64,000 bases of DNA, from positions 356,247 through 420,246 of the forward strand of contig QCBN01000001.1 in NCBI GenBank assembly GCA_003281585.1. The letters are read 5' to 3'. The notes below the pieces were generated by a model. The model was not told the origin of the DNA and did no database searches. It saw only the letters and a program-made list of their open reading frames with translations. How positions within the stretch are numbered: the stretch's first letter is position 1; the number at the start of each line of letters is the position of its first letter. Positions 1 through 8,925 of the stretch are shown in pieces. The DNA is from Prochlorococcus sp. AG-347-I15 (GTDB taxonomy: Bacteria > Cyanobacteriota > Cyanobacteriia > PCC-6307 > Cyanobiaceae). A program made the position numbers and the translations under genes.

Positions 1-685
1 GAGCAATTTCTAAAGAACCTCCTGCCGCAAGAGCAACAACAACTGCCAGAATAACAATTCCCAAAATATCGTCTAACACTGCAGCGCCAATAACAATCTG
101 TCCTTCTCTAGTTTTCAAATATCCTAATTCACCAAAAACACTTGCAGTAATTCCTATACTTGTGGCTGTCATAGATGCTCCAGCAAAAACTGCTGGAATT
201 AGATCTACTTGGAAAACAAACATTAATCCAAGAGTTCCAAAGGCAAACGGTAAAATTACCCCGGCCATAGCAACAGTAAAAGCCTGAGCACCGACAGCCA
301 CCAATTCCTCTAACTCACTTTCTAATCCTGTTAAAAATAAAAGTGCATATAAACCAAGTGTTGCCACAGCCTGGAGGGATGGAAAACTTTCGAAATAAAC
401 GTCAGGTACTACTTCCGGAGGAATTGAAGCTAATGAACTAATAACATTTACAAGTCCCTCATTTAATTCAGTTCCCGCTGAGGGCGGTATCAATAAATGA
501 AATCCTGATGCTCCTATTACAACCCCTGCAAGAAGCTCACCTACAATCGTTGGCAAACTTAGTCTTACTAGTACTTCTGCTAATGCTCTTGCTGCTAAAA
601 AGATTAACAGAAATCTTATAACTCCTATTAACGTTTCAGCAACTTCTAAATCATGCGCACTTAATTCAGCAAGTAAATAGTACAT
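1..685 (-). CDS. Na+/H+ antiporter, Kef/NapA (CPA2) type, partial (C-terminus beyond left edge)
   Basis: Translating the minus strand from the ATG gives 228 residues with no stop before the window edge, so the 3' end of the gene is missing. The visible part is a chain of hydrophobic helices typical of monovalent cation/proton antiporters: a first helix near residues 20-35, a PTIVGELLAG segment near 45-55, TSIGIT near 175, and the paired aspartates of GAAVLDDILG at about 205-206. In this family those aspartates carry the exchanged ions. The role would be Na+ or K+ efflux against protons across a membrane. The substrate ion cannot be told from sequence. It diverges from glgP with about 150 bases between the starts. 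Confidence 0.85.
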   Translation of the reverse strand, partial: MYYLLAELSAHDLEVAETLIGVIRFLLIFLAARALAEVLVRLSLPTIVGELLAGVVIGASGFHLLIPPSAGTELNEGLVNVISSLASIPPEVVPDVYFESFPSLQAVATLGLYALLFLTGLESELEELVAVGAQAFTVAMAGVILPFAFGTLGLMFVFQVDLIPAVFAGASMTATSIGITASVFGELGYLKTREGQIVIGAAVLDDILGIVILAVVVALAAGGSLEIA

Positions 686-837
686 TTAAGTATAAAAAAA
701 ATAAACTACCTAACTGGAAGATAGTTTATTGAGGGCCCACTTTAAGAAATATGTAAGAAAAAAGCAAAAATACTCAACAAGTGTGGATCTGAAGTTAGAA
801 CAAAGAAATTTTCTAAAAAATGGCTATCGTCTGTTAT

Positions 838-3384
838 ATGTCCAATTCAATGAATTCCAACGAACCCTTCGATCTACGTTTGCCTACCCCCGGGTGCTAC
901 TTAGATCCTGAGAAAGCTGGCATGGATTCTGATGCTGTTTTCCAAGGAATGACAGCTCATCTCTTTTATACGCTTGGAAAGTTAGCTACTTCTGCAAGTC
1001 CTCACGACTTATATATGGCTTTAAGTTACGCAGTTAAAGATAGGCTAATGACAAGATATTTAGCCAGTCAGGAAGTTATAAGAAAAAAACCACAAAAAAC
1101 AGTTGCTTACTTATCAGCAGAATTTTTAATTGGCCCCCAATTAAGTAATAATCTTCTCAATCTTGGAATAACTCAAGAAGCAGAAGATGCTTTAAAGAGA
1201 TTTGGCATTGAATCATTGTCAACAATTCTCGAAGTAGAAGAAGAGCCTGGACTAGGAAATGGTGGACTTGGCAGACTGGCTGCATGCTATATGGAATCAT
1301 TAGCTTCTCTACAAGTTCCAGCAGTTGGTTATGGTATTCGCTACGAATTTGGCATATTCAATCAGCTAATTAGAGATGGTTGGCAAGTTGAAGTAACTGA
1401 TAAATGGCTGAAAGGTGGATGGCCATGGGAACTTCCACAACCGGACGAATCATGTTTCGTTGGTTTTGGGGGTAGGACCGAAAGTTTTAGAGATGATAAA
1501 GGAAACTACAGATCTAGATGGATCCCTTCAGAACATGCAATTGGAGTACCTCACGATGTTCCAGTCTTAGGATACAGAGTAAATACATGTGACAGATTAA
1601 GACTGTGGAGAGCTGATGCAACAGAAAGTTTTGACTTTTATGCTTTCAATATTGGTGATTATTATGGGGCAGTAGAAGAAAAAGTTGCATCGGAAACTCT
1701 TTCAAAAGTTCTATATCCAAATGATGGGACTGACGAAGGTAGAAGATTAAGACTCAAACAACAACACTTTTTTGTAAGTTGTTCTCTTCAGGATATGTTG
1801 CGAAGCCTTGAGAAAAGATCAATACCAATAACAGAATTCCCTAAGCATTGGACAGTTCAATTAAACGATACCCATCCTGCTATTGCAGTTGCAGAATTAA
1901 TGAGACTTCTTATTGACCAATATCAAATTGGTTGGGATAAAGCTTGGAACATAACGACTTCCTCAGTTGCTTATACCAACCACACATTACTACCAGAGGC
2001 TTTAGAGAAATGGGATTTAGGTTTATTTAATGATCTTCTTCCTCGCCATCTAGAAATTATTTATGAAATTAATTGGAGATTCCTACAACAATTAAGACTA
2101 CGTTATCCAGGAGATGACAAAATCCTTCAAAAACTCTCAATAATTGATGAAGAAGGTTCTAAATCAGTTCGGATGGCTCACTTAGCTACAATTGGGGCAC
2201 ATCACATAAATGGTGTGGCAGCTCTTCACTCAGATCTAATAAAAAGACAACTTCTTCCTGAATTTGCGGCACTATGGCCTGAAAAATTTACAAATGTAAC
2301 TAATGGGGTTACACCAAGGAGGTGGGTTGCCCTATCTAATCCATCATTATCTAACCTTCTAGAAGAAGAAGTTGGTCCTAATTGGATAACAAATATGGAA
2401 CTTCTTAAGAGATTAGAAGAAAAAAAAGATGATAAGAATTTTTTACAAAAATTTGAAGAAACTAAATTAAATGGCAAAAGAAAATTATCTAATTTTATCC
2501 ATTCAAAAACTGGAATTCTTGTAGATCCATCGAGTTTATTTGATGTTCAAGTAAAAAGAATTCATCAATATAAAAGACAACACTTAAATGCCTTACAAAT
2601 TATTGCTCAATATTTAAGAATCAAAAACGGTACAAATAATTACGAAGTCCCAAGAACAATAATATTCGGAGGAAAAGCTGCCCCAGGTTACTTTATGGCA
2701 AAGCTAATGATTCGCTTCATTAATGGTATCGCTGATGTAGTTAATTCAGATCCAGATATGGATGGTTTATTAAGAGTTGTTTTTCTACCAGACTATAACG
2801 TCAAGCTTGGGGAAATAGTTTATCCCGCAACAGATCTTTCAGAACAAATTTCAACCGCTGGAAAAGAAGCGTCTGGTACTGGAAATATGAAGTTTGCTAT
2901 GAATGGAGCACTAACTATTGGAACCTTGGATGGAGCCAATGTTGAATTAAGGGATCTTGTAAAAAAAGAGAATTTCTTTCTTTTCGGTAAAACTGAAAGC
3001 GAAATTATGAATTTAAAAAATAATAATTACTCACCCAAAACCTTTATTGATCAATGCCCAGAGCTTAAAGAAGTAATACGCCTAATTGAAATTGGGCACT
3101 TCAGTAATGGGGATAAAGAATTATTTAAACCTCTATTAAATAGCTTGACTGGACATGACCCATTTTTTGTTATGGCTGACTTTGAAGACTACTTAGAAAA
3201 ACAGGATTTAGTCAGTGAATGCTGGAATAATAAAAATTCTTGGAATAAAATGGCGTTATTAAATACTGCTAGATCAGGATATTTTTCTTCAGATAGATCT
3301 ATAAGAGAGTACTGTAAATCCATTTGGAAAGTATCTCCAATGCCAGTTGAAATTACTTGCGATGTAGAAGAATTAACTAATTAA
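838..3384 (+). CDS. glgP: Glycogen/alpha-glucan phosphorylase
   Basis: Releases glucose-1-phosphate from glycogen, the carbon store used at night. The protein is about 850 residues, the usual length, and has the family pattern throughout: NLLNLG and GLGNGGLGRLAACYM in the N-terminal half, QLNDTHPAIAV, and the pyridoxal-phosphate site EASGTGNMKFAMNG, whose lysine is residue 685 counted from this start. An in-frame ATG lies 18 bases upstream (820). I prefer the second ATG because the extra six residues are not expected in the family, but neither start has a clear ribosome binding site. The 3' end overlaps the convergent neighbour by 8 bases. Confidence 0.95.
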   Translation: MSNSMNSNEPFDLRLPTPGCYLDPEKAGMDSDAVFQGMTAHLFYTLGKLATSASPHDLYMALSYAVKDRLMTRYLASQEVIRKKPQKTVAYLSAEFLIGPQLSNNLLNLGITQEAEDALKRFGIESLSTILEVEEEPGLGNGGLGRLAACYMESLASLQVPAVGYGIRYEFGIFNQLIRDGWQVEVTDKWLKGGWPWELPQPDESCFVGFGGRTESFRDDKGNYRSRWIPSEHAIGVPHDVPVLGYRVNTCDRLRLWRADATESFDFYAFNIGDYYGAVEEKVASETLSKVLYPNDGTDEGRRLRLKQQHFFVSCSLQDMLRSLEKRSIPITEFPKHWTVQLNDTHPAIAVAELMRLLIDQYQIGWDKAWNITTSSVAYTNHTLLPEALEKWDLGLFNDLLPRHLEIIYEINWRFLQQLRLRYPGDDKILQKLSIIDEEGSKSVRMAHLATIGAHHINGVAALHSDLIKRQLLPEFAALWPEKFTNVTNGVTPRRWVALSNPSLSNLLEEEVGPNWITNMELLKRLEEKKDDKNFLQKFEETKLNGKRKLSNFIHSKTGILVDPSSLFDVQVKRIHQYKRQHLNALQIIAQYLRIKNGTNNYEVPRTIIFGGKAAPGYFMAKLMIRFINGIADVVNSDPDMDGLLRVVFLPDYNVKLGEIVYPATDLSEQISTAGKEASGTGNMKFAMNGALTIGTLDGANVELRDLVKKENFFLFGKTESEIMNLKNNNYSPKTFIDQCPELKEVIRLIEIGHFSNGDKELFKPLLNSLTGHDPFFVMADFEDYLEKQDLVSECWNNKNSWNKMALLNTARSGYFSSDRSIREYCKSIWKVSPMPVEITCDVEELTN

Positions 3385-3832
3385 TATTTTTCTTATCTGG
3401 TGAATCTGGGGTTTGATGAAATAATCTATTCAAAATTAATCGATCCATATTTAATGGGTCGGGAGCCAATTCATTTGCAATTTCTTTAAACTTAGATTCA
3501 ATATTGTTGGAAATTTTTGTATCAAATATTCTTTCCATTAATGCTTCAATTGAATATAGATAAGCATTAACACTTTCAAGTTCATCCAAAGCTTCAGTAA
3601 TTTCTATATCAGTAATATGTGTTTCTTCTAAACTTATATCTTCATTAGATCCTCTTTCGGATAATTTTCTCTGTAATTCATTAATCACCTTACTACAAAG
3701 TGTTCTGAACGATTGAATTGATGCCCAATTCAATTCTTGCTGCTGCTTAAAAGTAGGAAATTCTCTAATCAGACGATCATGCTCTTTATAAAATCTCTGA
3801 CAATCAGAGCATTGACATGGTTCTTCAGCCAA
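3377..3832 (-). CDS. Conserved cyanobacterial hypothetical protein with N-terminal Cys cluster
   Basis: I do not recognise a named family. The 151-residue product is soluble and highly charged, has no signal peptide or membrane segment, and is predicted mostly helical. A CQCSDCQRFY motif at residues 6-15 gives three closely spaced cysteines that could bind metal or form a redox site. The C-terminal half contains a regular leucine/isoleucine pattern compatible with a coiled coil. It lies 31 bases downstream of another small gene on the same strand and probably shares its transcript. Its stop codon lies inside the end of glgP on the other strand. Base composition matches its neighbours. Confidence 0.75.
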   Translation of the reverse strand: MAEEPCQCSDCQRFYKEHDRLIREFPTFKQQQELNWASIQSFRTLCSKVINELQRKLSERGSNEDISLEETHITDIEITEALDELESVNAYLYSIEALMERIFDTKISNNIESKFKEIANELAPDPLNMDRLILNRLFHQTPDSPDKKNIN

Positions 3833-3863
3833 AAGAAAATATAACTCTAGTTATATCTTCTCA

Positions 3864-4196
3864 CTATTTGGGCATAATTGTAGGACCATCAAATAATTCG
3901 TCATCTTCATCAAGTGAATCTGGACTATCTGGTAAAGGTATCTCAATACTAGTAACCAAGTTGATAACATCTCTTAATCTCATAGAATCAGCAAACCATC
4001 CCATTGCTTGTTCTGCATCTCCTCTTTTTTCAGCATCATTTGCTTGATCTTCGTGCGCTTCTGCCAATAAAGCAAGCCAGCATAAGCACCTTGCTTGAAC
4101 TATTGAAAGGTCTAAATCATTAGGTTGGGATTTAGAAATACGTTCATGCTCTTGTTGAATTAAGAGCTTTAAACGCATATCATGCAACTTAGCCAT
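3864..4196 (-). CDS. Conserved cyanobacterial hypothetical protein, helical with acidic tail
   Basis: A 110-residue soluble protein of unknown function. Residues 1-85 are rich in Ala, Leu, Glu and Arg with the spacing of two or three long helices, including QARCLCWLALLAEAHEDQA. The last 25 residues are acidic and proline-containing (DSLDEDDELFDGPTIMPK), which suggests a disordered tail. There is no membrane segment. It is the first gene of a probable two-gene unit with the Cys-cluster protein downstream, and tRNA-Arg lies upstream on the same strand. I make no functional call. Confidence 0.72.
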   Translation of the reverse strand: MAKLHDMRLKLLIQQEHERISKSQPNDLDLSIVQARCLCWLALLAEAHEDQANDAEKRGDAEQAMGWFADSMRLRDVINLVTSIEIPLPDSPDSLDEDDELFDGPTIMPK

Positions 4197-4274
4197 AAAA
4201 GATTTATTACTAATTATACGCTAGCTAGAGAGTAGCAAGTTTGCACACATACTACATATAGCTTATTACTTTTA

Positions 4275-4348
<74 letters not shown>

Positions 4349-4376
4349 AGTTGATGTTTTTTGGGCTAATAATGAC

Positions 4377-4382
4377 TATGCT
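4377..4382 (+). promoter_or_regulatory. Candidate -10 element of rnpB
   Basis: TATGCT lies 5 bases before the predicted 5' end of the RNase P RNA P1 helix, the distance expected for a sigma-70 -10 box. The -35 is not convincing: TTGATG at 4351-4356 is 20 bases away. Confidence 0.4.
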
Positions 4383-4387
4383 AAATG

Positions 4388-4762
4388 AAAGCAGGAGAGG
4401 CAATCGCAAAAAAGTTTTATTTTGTTTCCAAAATAAAACTTTTTTGAGGAAAGTCCGGGCTCCCACGTGGTCAGGCTTGCTGGGTAATTCCCAGTGCGGG
4501 TAACCGTGAGGATAGTGCCACAGAAACATACCGCCTAATACTGTAGTACGGCAAGGGTGCAAGGGTGCGGTAAGAGCGCACCAGCAACATTGAGAAGTGT
4601 TGGCTAGGTAAACCCCGGCTGGGAGCAAGGCTTAGTAGATTAACGACCATTGCAGAATCTACTTAAAAGCGCCGCTTGAGACTGTGAAGTAATTCCAGCC
4701 CTAGATAGATGATTGCCCATCTTATTAAAGATGAACAGAACCCGGCTTATGACCTGCTTTAT
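4388..4762 (+). ncRNA. rnpB: RNase P RNA (M1 RNA), bacterial type A
   Basis: Catalytic RNA that removes 5' leaders from pre-tRNAs. AAAGCAGG at the 5' end pairs with CCTGCTTT at 4753-4760 to form P1. Conserved core segments are readable: GAGGAAAGTCCGGGCTCC, the GCAAGGGTGCAAGGGTG region, GGTAAACCCCGGCTGGGAGC, and the 3' core AGAACCCGGCTTATG. The length of about 375 bases suits the cyanobacterial type. After the first CAATCGC there is an 18-bp perfect A/T-rich hairpin (4407-4424 with 4429-4446, loop TTTC) in the place of P3. Ends are accurate to a few bases. rnc follows 25 bases downstream and may share transcription. Confidence 0.95.
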
Positions 4763-4786
4763 AATTGATGTAACCATTTTAATCAA

Positions 4787-5536
4787 ATGAAAAATATGAT
4801 TAATGGAAAAAGAATTAATCAAATAACTACTTTCTTAAATTCTTTAAAAATTAAATCAAAAAGATTTTCTGACATTATTAAAAAACAAAATACTTCAGTA
4901 ATTACAGATTTTAACCGAGCATTAACCCATTCCTCTGATGACAAAATCATAAATTACGAGAAATTAGAATTTTTTGGAGATGCAGTACTTAGATTGGCTG
5001 CATCTAATTTTATTGAAAAAAAGTATCCTCAAATGAGCGTAGGAGAAAGATCAGAGCTAAGAGCACAGATAGTGAGTGATGAATGGTTAACTAAATTAGG
5101 GAAAAAAATTGGAATAGAGGAAGTTATAATAAAAGGACCCAAAGCTCTTGGTGATGAAAATTCAAAAAACACCATTATTGGTGAGGCCACAGAAGCTTTG
5201 ATTGGAGCTCTTTATAAATGCTTTAATTCAATTCAAGAAGTAAATTTGTGGTTAGATGATATGTGGGAAGAAGAAGCAGAAATATTACTAAAAGCTCCAT
5301 ATAAATTTAAATCTAAGTCAGTATTACAAGAGTGGTGTCAAAGTAAAGGGTTTGATTTACCAGTTTATAAAATAATTGAAATATCTAAGAAAAATGGTGA
5401 CCCAAAAAGATTCTTATGCGATATTTTGATTAAGGGTTTAAAAGAATCATCTGCATTTGGTAAATCTCATAAAGAGGCAGAGAAAAATGCAGCTAAAGCT
5501 TTAATTGAAAAGTTTATAAATATTGGTAAGATCTAA
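4787..5536 (+). CDS. rnc: Ribonuclease III
   Basis: Cuts double-stranded RNA, including rRNA precursors. The 249-residue protein has an N-terminal RNase III domain with the signature EKLEFFGDAVLRL (catalytic Glu61 and Asp65) and GEATEALIGALY (Glu133, Glu136). The C-terminal double-stranded RNA binding domain spans about 178-247 and ends in the usual SHKEAEKNAAKALIEKF helix. The residue three before Glu136 is Glu where the best known enzymes have Asp, a conservative change in the catalytic cluster. It follows rnpB directly, placing two RNA-processing genes together. The first of two close methionines is used here; the second (MINGK) is equally possible. Confidence 0.94.
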   Translation: MKNMINGKRINQITTFLNSLKIKSKRFSDIIKKQNTSVITDFNRALTHSSDDKIINYEKLEFFGDAVLRLAASNFIEKKYPQMSVGERSELRAQIVSDEWLTKLGKKIGIEEVIIKGPKALGDENSKNTIIGEATEALIGALYKCFNSIQEVNLWLDDMWEEEAEILLKAPYKFKSKSVLQEWCQSKGFDLPVYKIIEISKKNGDPKRFLCDILIKGLKESSAFGKSHKEAEKNAAKALIEKFINIGKI

Positions 5537-5539
5537 CTT

Positions 5540-5728
5540 TTATACTATTTCTAAATTAGTTAGTTGGAAAGTTATGAGTTTATCCCAATTACCACCCTCA
5601 AAAAGAACAGCAGCTTTTTTTTTGGTAACTCGCTGTACAAATCCTTTGTATCCTCTATATATTGAGTCAGTATCTTTAACAACTACAAAAGATCCTGGGA
5701 GTACGGGTTTAGTAGATAATTCCATCAA
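5540..5728 (-). CDS. ndhS: NAD(P)H-quinone oxidoreductase subunit S
   Basis: Small 62-residue subunit with an SH3-like fold. The conserved core is LPGSFVVV, then [20 protein letters not shown], then [14 protein letters not shown]. This matches the cyanobacterial NdhS family (also called DUF3252, Ssl0352 in Synechocystis), which forms the ferredoxin-docking part of the thylakoid NDH-1 complex used for cyclic electron flow. It has no membrane segment. It converges on rnc with three bases between the stops. A second Met directly after the first could be the true start. Confidence 0.88.
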   Translation of the reverse strand: MMELSTKPVLPGSFVVVKDTDSIYRGYKGFVQRVTKKKAAVLFEGGNWDKLITFQLTNLEIV

Positions 5729-5749
5729 AAATTCTGTTTACTACAATAT

Positions 5750-6289
5750 ATGATAAATAAAAATGAATGGTTGATTGTAGGATTGATAACATCATGTCAT
5801 GGAATTAATGGACAATTAAAAGTAAAATCTTTAAGTGATTTTGAAGAAAGATTTCTAAAACCGGGATTGAGATGGTTACAAAAAGAAAATGAACTTCCAT
5901 CAAAAATAGAACTTATCTCCGGCTTCAAAAATCCTGGGAAAGAAACCTTTATTCTTAGATTCAAAGGAATAAGTACTAGAAATCATGCAGAGAAACTTAA
6001 AAATTACAAGATATTAGTAAAAACCAGTAATTTACCTAAATTAAATAAACAAGAATTCCACCTGTTAGAGCTTATAAATTTGCAAGTCAAGATTTTGGAA
6101 AATGAAGAATTAAAAATAATTGGAAAGATTATTGGTTTAGAAAATGAAAAAAATAATTTACTTGTTATTGAACTATTAAAAGATCACAAAAAAGTTTTAG
6201 TGCCATTTGTTAACGAAATAGTCCCATTAATCGATATAAAAAATAATTTTATTATAGTTAAACCTCCAAAAGGACTTTTTGAACTTTAA
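5750..6289 (+). CDS. rimM: 16S rRNA processing protein RimM
   Basis: Ribosome maturation factor that binds S19 and assists assembly of the 30S head. The N-terminal beta-barrel shows [20 protein letters not shown] followed by FEERF. The C-terminal PRC-barrel shows [20 protein letters not shown] and ends with [19 protein letters not shown], the usual terminus of this family. Length 179 is normal. It starts 21 bases from the ndhS start on the opposite strand, so the two promoters must overlap. It converges on glmS. Confidence 0.93.
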   Translation: MINKNEWLIVGLITSCHGINGQLKVKSLSDFEERFLKPGLRWLQKENELPSKIELISGFKNPGKETFILRFKGISTRNHAEKLKNYKILVKTSNLPKLNKQEFHLLELINLQVKILENEELKIIGKIIGLENEKNNLLVIELLKDHKKVLVPFVNEIVPLIDIKNNFIIVKPPKGLFEL

Positions 6290-6324
6290 ATATTTTACTG
6301 ACAATAAAAATTTATAAGGATTAA

Positions 6325-8220
6325 TTATTCAACAGTTACACTTTTAGCTAAATTTCTTGGTTGATCAACATCAAGTCCTCTATGAGCAGCAATATGATAA
6401 CTTAATAATTGCAGAGGTACGATATTAAGTAAAGGCGAAACCCATTCATTAGTGGAAGGAATTTTCATTAAATAGTCAAAGATCTCAGTTCCATCACATT
6501 CAGGAGCAATCCCAATCATATATGAATCTCTAGCTTTTGCTTCTTGAGCATTGCTGATAACTTTATCAAAAACTTGACCAGGAGAGGCGATAGAAATTAC
6601 AGGTACTTTTTTATCTAACAAAGCGATTGGTCCATGTTTCATTTCACCAGCTGGATATCCTGCCGCATGAATATAACTAATTTCTTTCAGTTTTAAAGCT
6701 CCTTCAAGAGCTATAGGATAATTTATACCTCTTCCTAAAAAAATTACATCTTTAATATTAAAAAAGTCATGTGCTAACTTTTCTGAGGATTCATTATGTT
6801 GCTCTAAGAGATCTTCTATTAAAATAGGTAATTTTATAAGCTCTGTTATTAATTTATTTATTTCATCCATGCTTTGATTACCCTTAACTTGCGCAAATTT
6901 TATAGCTAATCCATAAAAAGAAAGTAATTGTCCAAAAAAAGTTTTTGTGGCTGCTACTCCAACTTCTATCCCTGCACAGATATCAATTATATTAAAAACC
7001 TGTCTCCCAATCGAGCTTTCTTTTCTATTTGTTATTGCAATGAGATTGGGTGCAAATTTTTTATCATTTATTGAAGACCGTCTTTTAATTTCCATATCTA
7101 TAGCTGCAATTGTATCAGCTGTTTCTCCAGATTGAGTTACTCCGATAGTTAATGTATTTGGTAGTAATGGAGGTGGTGAATAGCGAAATTCGCTTGCATA
7201 AAAAACATTTGTAGGTATACCTGAGAATTGTTCTAATAAAAACCTTCCAACCATTGCAGCGTGTTTACTTGTGCCACAAGCAATGATCTCAATTCTTTCT
7301 ATTGATTCAAAAAACTTTGTATCAAAAGGATACTTGATTTGGTATTGGCCATTTTTTAAGTTTTGAATTAAGTAATTTTTCAACCAATTTTTTGCAGTCT
7401 CAGGCTGATCATATATCTCCTTTAACATGTAATGTTTGAAATTCATCTTATCCATTATTTGCTCTGAAACTTTTAAAGAAACTGGACTTCGATATTGTCT
7501 CTCATTATTTGAGTCGTATATTTCTATTCCAAGAGGGGTTAATAAAGCTATTTCCTCATCCTCCATAGGCAAAATACTATTTGTAAAATTCGCAATAGCT
7601 GGAGTATCACTTGCACATATAAATTCTCCTTCACCCATACCAATAATCAATGGTGCTTGTCTTCTCGCAACTACAAGAGAGGTTGGAGCATCAGCCCATA
7701 AAACTGCTAAGGCATAAGATCCTTCCAAATCAGATATTACATTTCTAACAGCAACTAATAGTGTTGAACCATTTTTCTCAAGATTAAGTTTATTTAATGT
7801 ATTTAATTCTCTCTGAATTAGATGAGGGATTACCTCAGTATCTGTATCAGAATTGAATATAACACCCTCTTTCTGTAATTTATTTTTTAAGTCTTGGAAA
7901 TTTTCAATAATTCCATTTTGAACAACTGCAATAGTTCCTGAACTATTAGTATGAGGATGGGCATTTTTTATTTCAGGTTTTCCATGAGTTGCCCAACGAG
8001 TATGACCTATACCAACAGTGCCAGGCATATTCTCATCATTAAGAATATTTATTAAATTTTTAAGTTTCCCTTCTGCTTTGTTGCAAATAATAGTCTTTTT
8101 CTCGGAATTTATAATTGCAATACCTGCAGAATCATAACCCCTATATTCAAGTTTTTCTAAACCATTCATTAGTAATGGTAAAGCTTTTTTATAACCAGTA
8201 ACAGCGACTATTCCACACAT
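6325..8220 (-). CDS. glmS: Glutamine-fructose-6-phosphate aminotransferase (isomerizing)
   Basis: Makes glucosamine-6-phosphate for peptidoglycan and lipid A. After Met, Cys2 of MCGIVAV is the N-terminal nucleophile of the class II glutamine amidotransferase domain (about 1-230), which also shows GHTRWATHG. Two SIS sugar-isomerase domains follow, with IIACGTSKHAA near residue 312, TQSGETADT, and EGALKLKEISYIHAAGY. The protein ends AKSVTVE, the standard terminus. Length 631 is typical. It lies downstream of psaC on the same strand with an 80-base gap. No glmS ribozyme is visible in that gap. Confidence 0.97.
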   Translation of the reverse strand: MCGIVAVTGYKKALPLLMNGLEKLEYRGYDSAGIAIINSEKKTIICNKAEGKLKNLINILNDENMPGTVGIGHTRWATHGKPEIKNAHPHTNSSGTIAVVQNGIIENFQDLKNKLQKEGVIFNSDTDTEVIPHLIQRELNTLNKLNLEKNGSTLLVAVRNVISDLEGSYALAVLWADAPTSLVVARRQAPLIIGMGEGEFICASDTPAIANFTNSILPMEDEEIALLTPLGIEIYDSNNERQYRSPVSLKVSEQIMDKMNFKHYMLKEIYDQPETAKNWLKNYLIQNLKNGQYQIKYPFDTKFFESIERIEIIACGTSKHAAMVGRFLLEQFSGIPTNVFYASEFRYSPPPLLPNTLTIGVTQSGETADTIAAIDMEIKRRSSINDKKFAPNLIAITNRKESSIGRQVFNIIDICAGIEVGVAATKTFFGQLLSFYGLAIKFAQVKGNQSMDEINKLITELIKLPILIEDLLEQHNESSEKLAHDFFNIKDVIFLGRGINYPIALEGALKLKEISYIHAAGYPAGEMKHGPIALLDKKVPVISIASPGQVFDKVISNAQEAKARDSYMIGIAPECDGTEIFDYLMKIPSTNEWVSPLLNIVPLQLLSYHIAAHRGLDVDQPRNLAKSVTVE

Positions 8221-8300
8221 ACAGTAATTTTTTTTTAATTATATTAAAGAAAAATACGTATTAATTAAAAAATGGACTCTCTTAAAACTGCACTATAAAA

Positions 8301-8588
<288 letters not shown>

Positions 8589-8679
8589 TTACAAAGAAAT
8601 TAAAAAAATTAAGATATGCTTCACTCTTGTTAACTCTAGGGCATAAAATCATATAGATAATTAGTAATTTCCATAAACT

Positions 8680-8919
8680 ATGTCACAAGAAATCCTCGAA
8701 AAAGTCTGTTCTATTGTTTCAGAACAATTAAGCGTTGAAGCAGGAGAAGTAAAATCAGATTCAAATTTCCAAAATGATTTAGGTGCAGATTCTCTAGATA
8801 CTGTCGAACTCGTGATGGCTTTAGAAGAAGCATTTGATATTGAAATCCCTGATGAAGCAGCTGAAGGAATCGCAACTGTTGGCGATGCAGTAAAATTCAT
8901 CGAAGAGAAAAAAGGTTAA
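8680..8919 (+). CDS. acpP: Acyl carrier protein
   Basis: Carries growing acyl chains on a 4'-phosphopantetheine arm during fatty acid synthesis. The attachment serine is Ser38 in [17 protein letters not shown]. The protein is 79 residues, acidic and helical, as expected. It is followed 6 bases later by fabF and then by tktA, all on the same strand, so the three probably form a transcript with fatty acid synthesis first. Confidence 0.98.
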   Translation: MSQEILEKVCSIVSEQLSVEAGEVKSDSNFQNDLGADSLDTVELVMALEEAFDIEIPDEAAEGIATVGDAVKFIEEKKG

Positions 8920-8925
8920 TAAAGA

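Noticed and set aside
729..911. 60-residue open frame upstream of and inside glgP
   Set aside because: It overlaps the start of glgP in another frame, has no family features and most likely is leader sequence read by chance.
8253..8262. AATACGTATT palindrome between psaC and glmS
   Set aside because: A 10-base symmetric word in A/T-rich DNA is easily found by chance and matches no known operator.
8221..8300. glmS ribozyme in the glmS leader
   Set aside because: The 80-base A/T-rich spacer has none of the conserved core and is too short.
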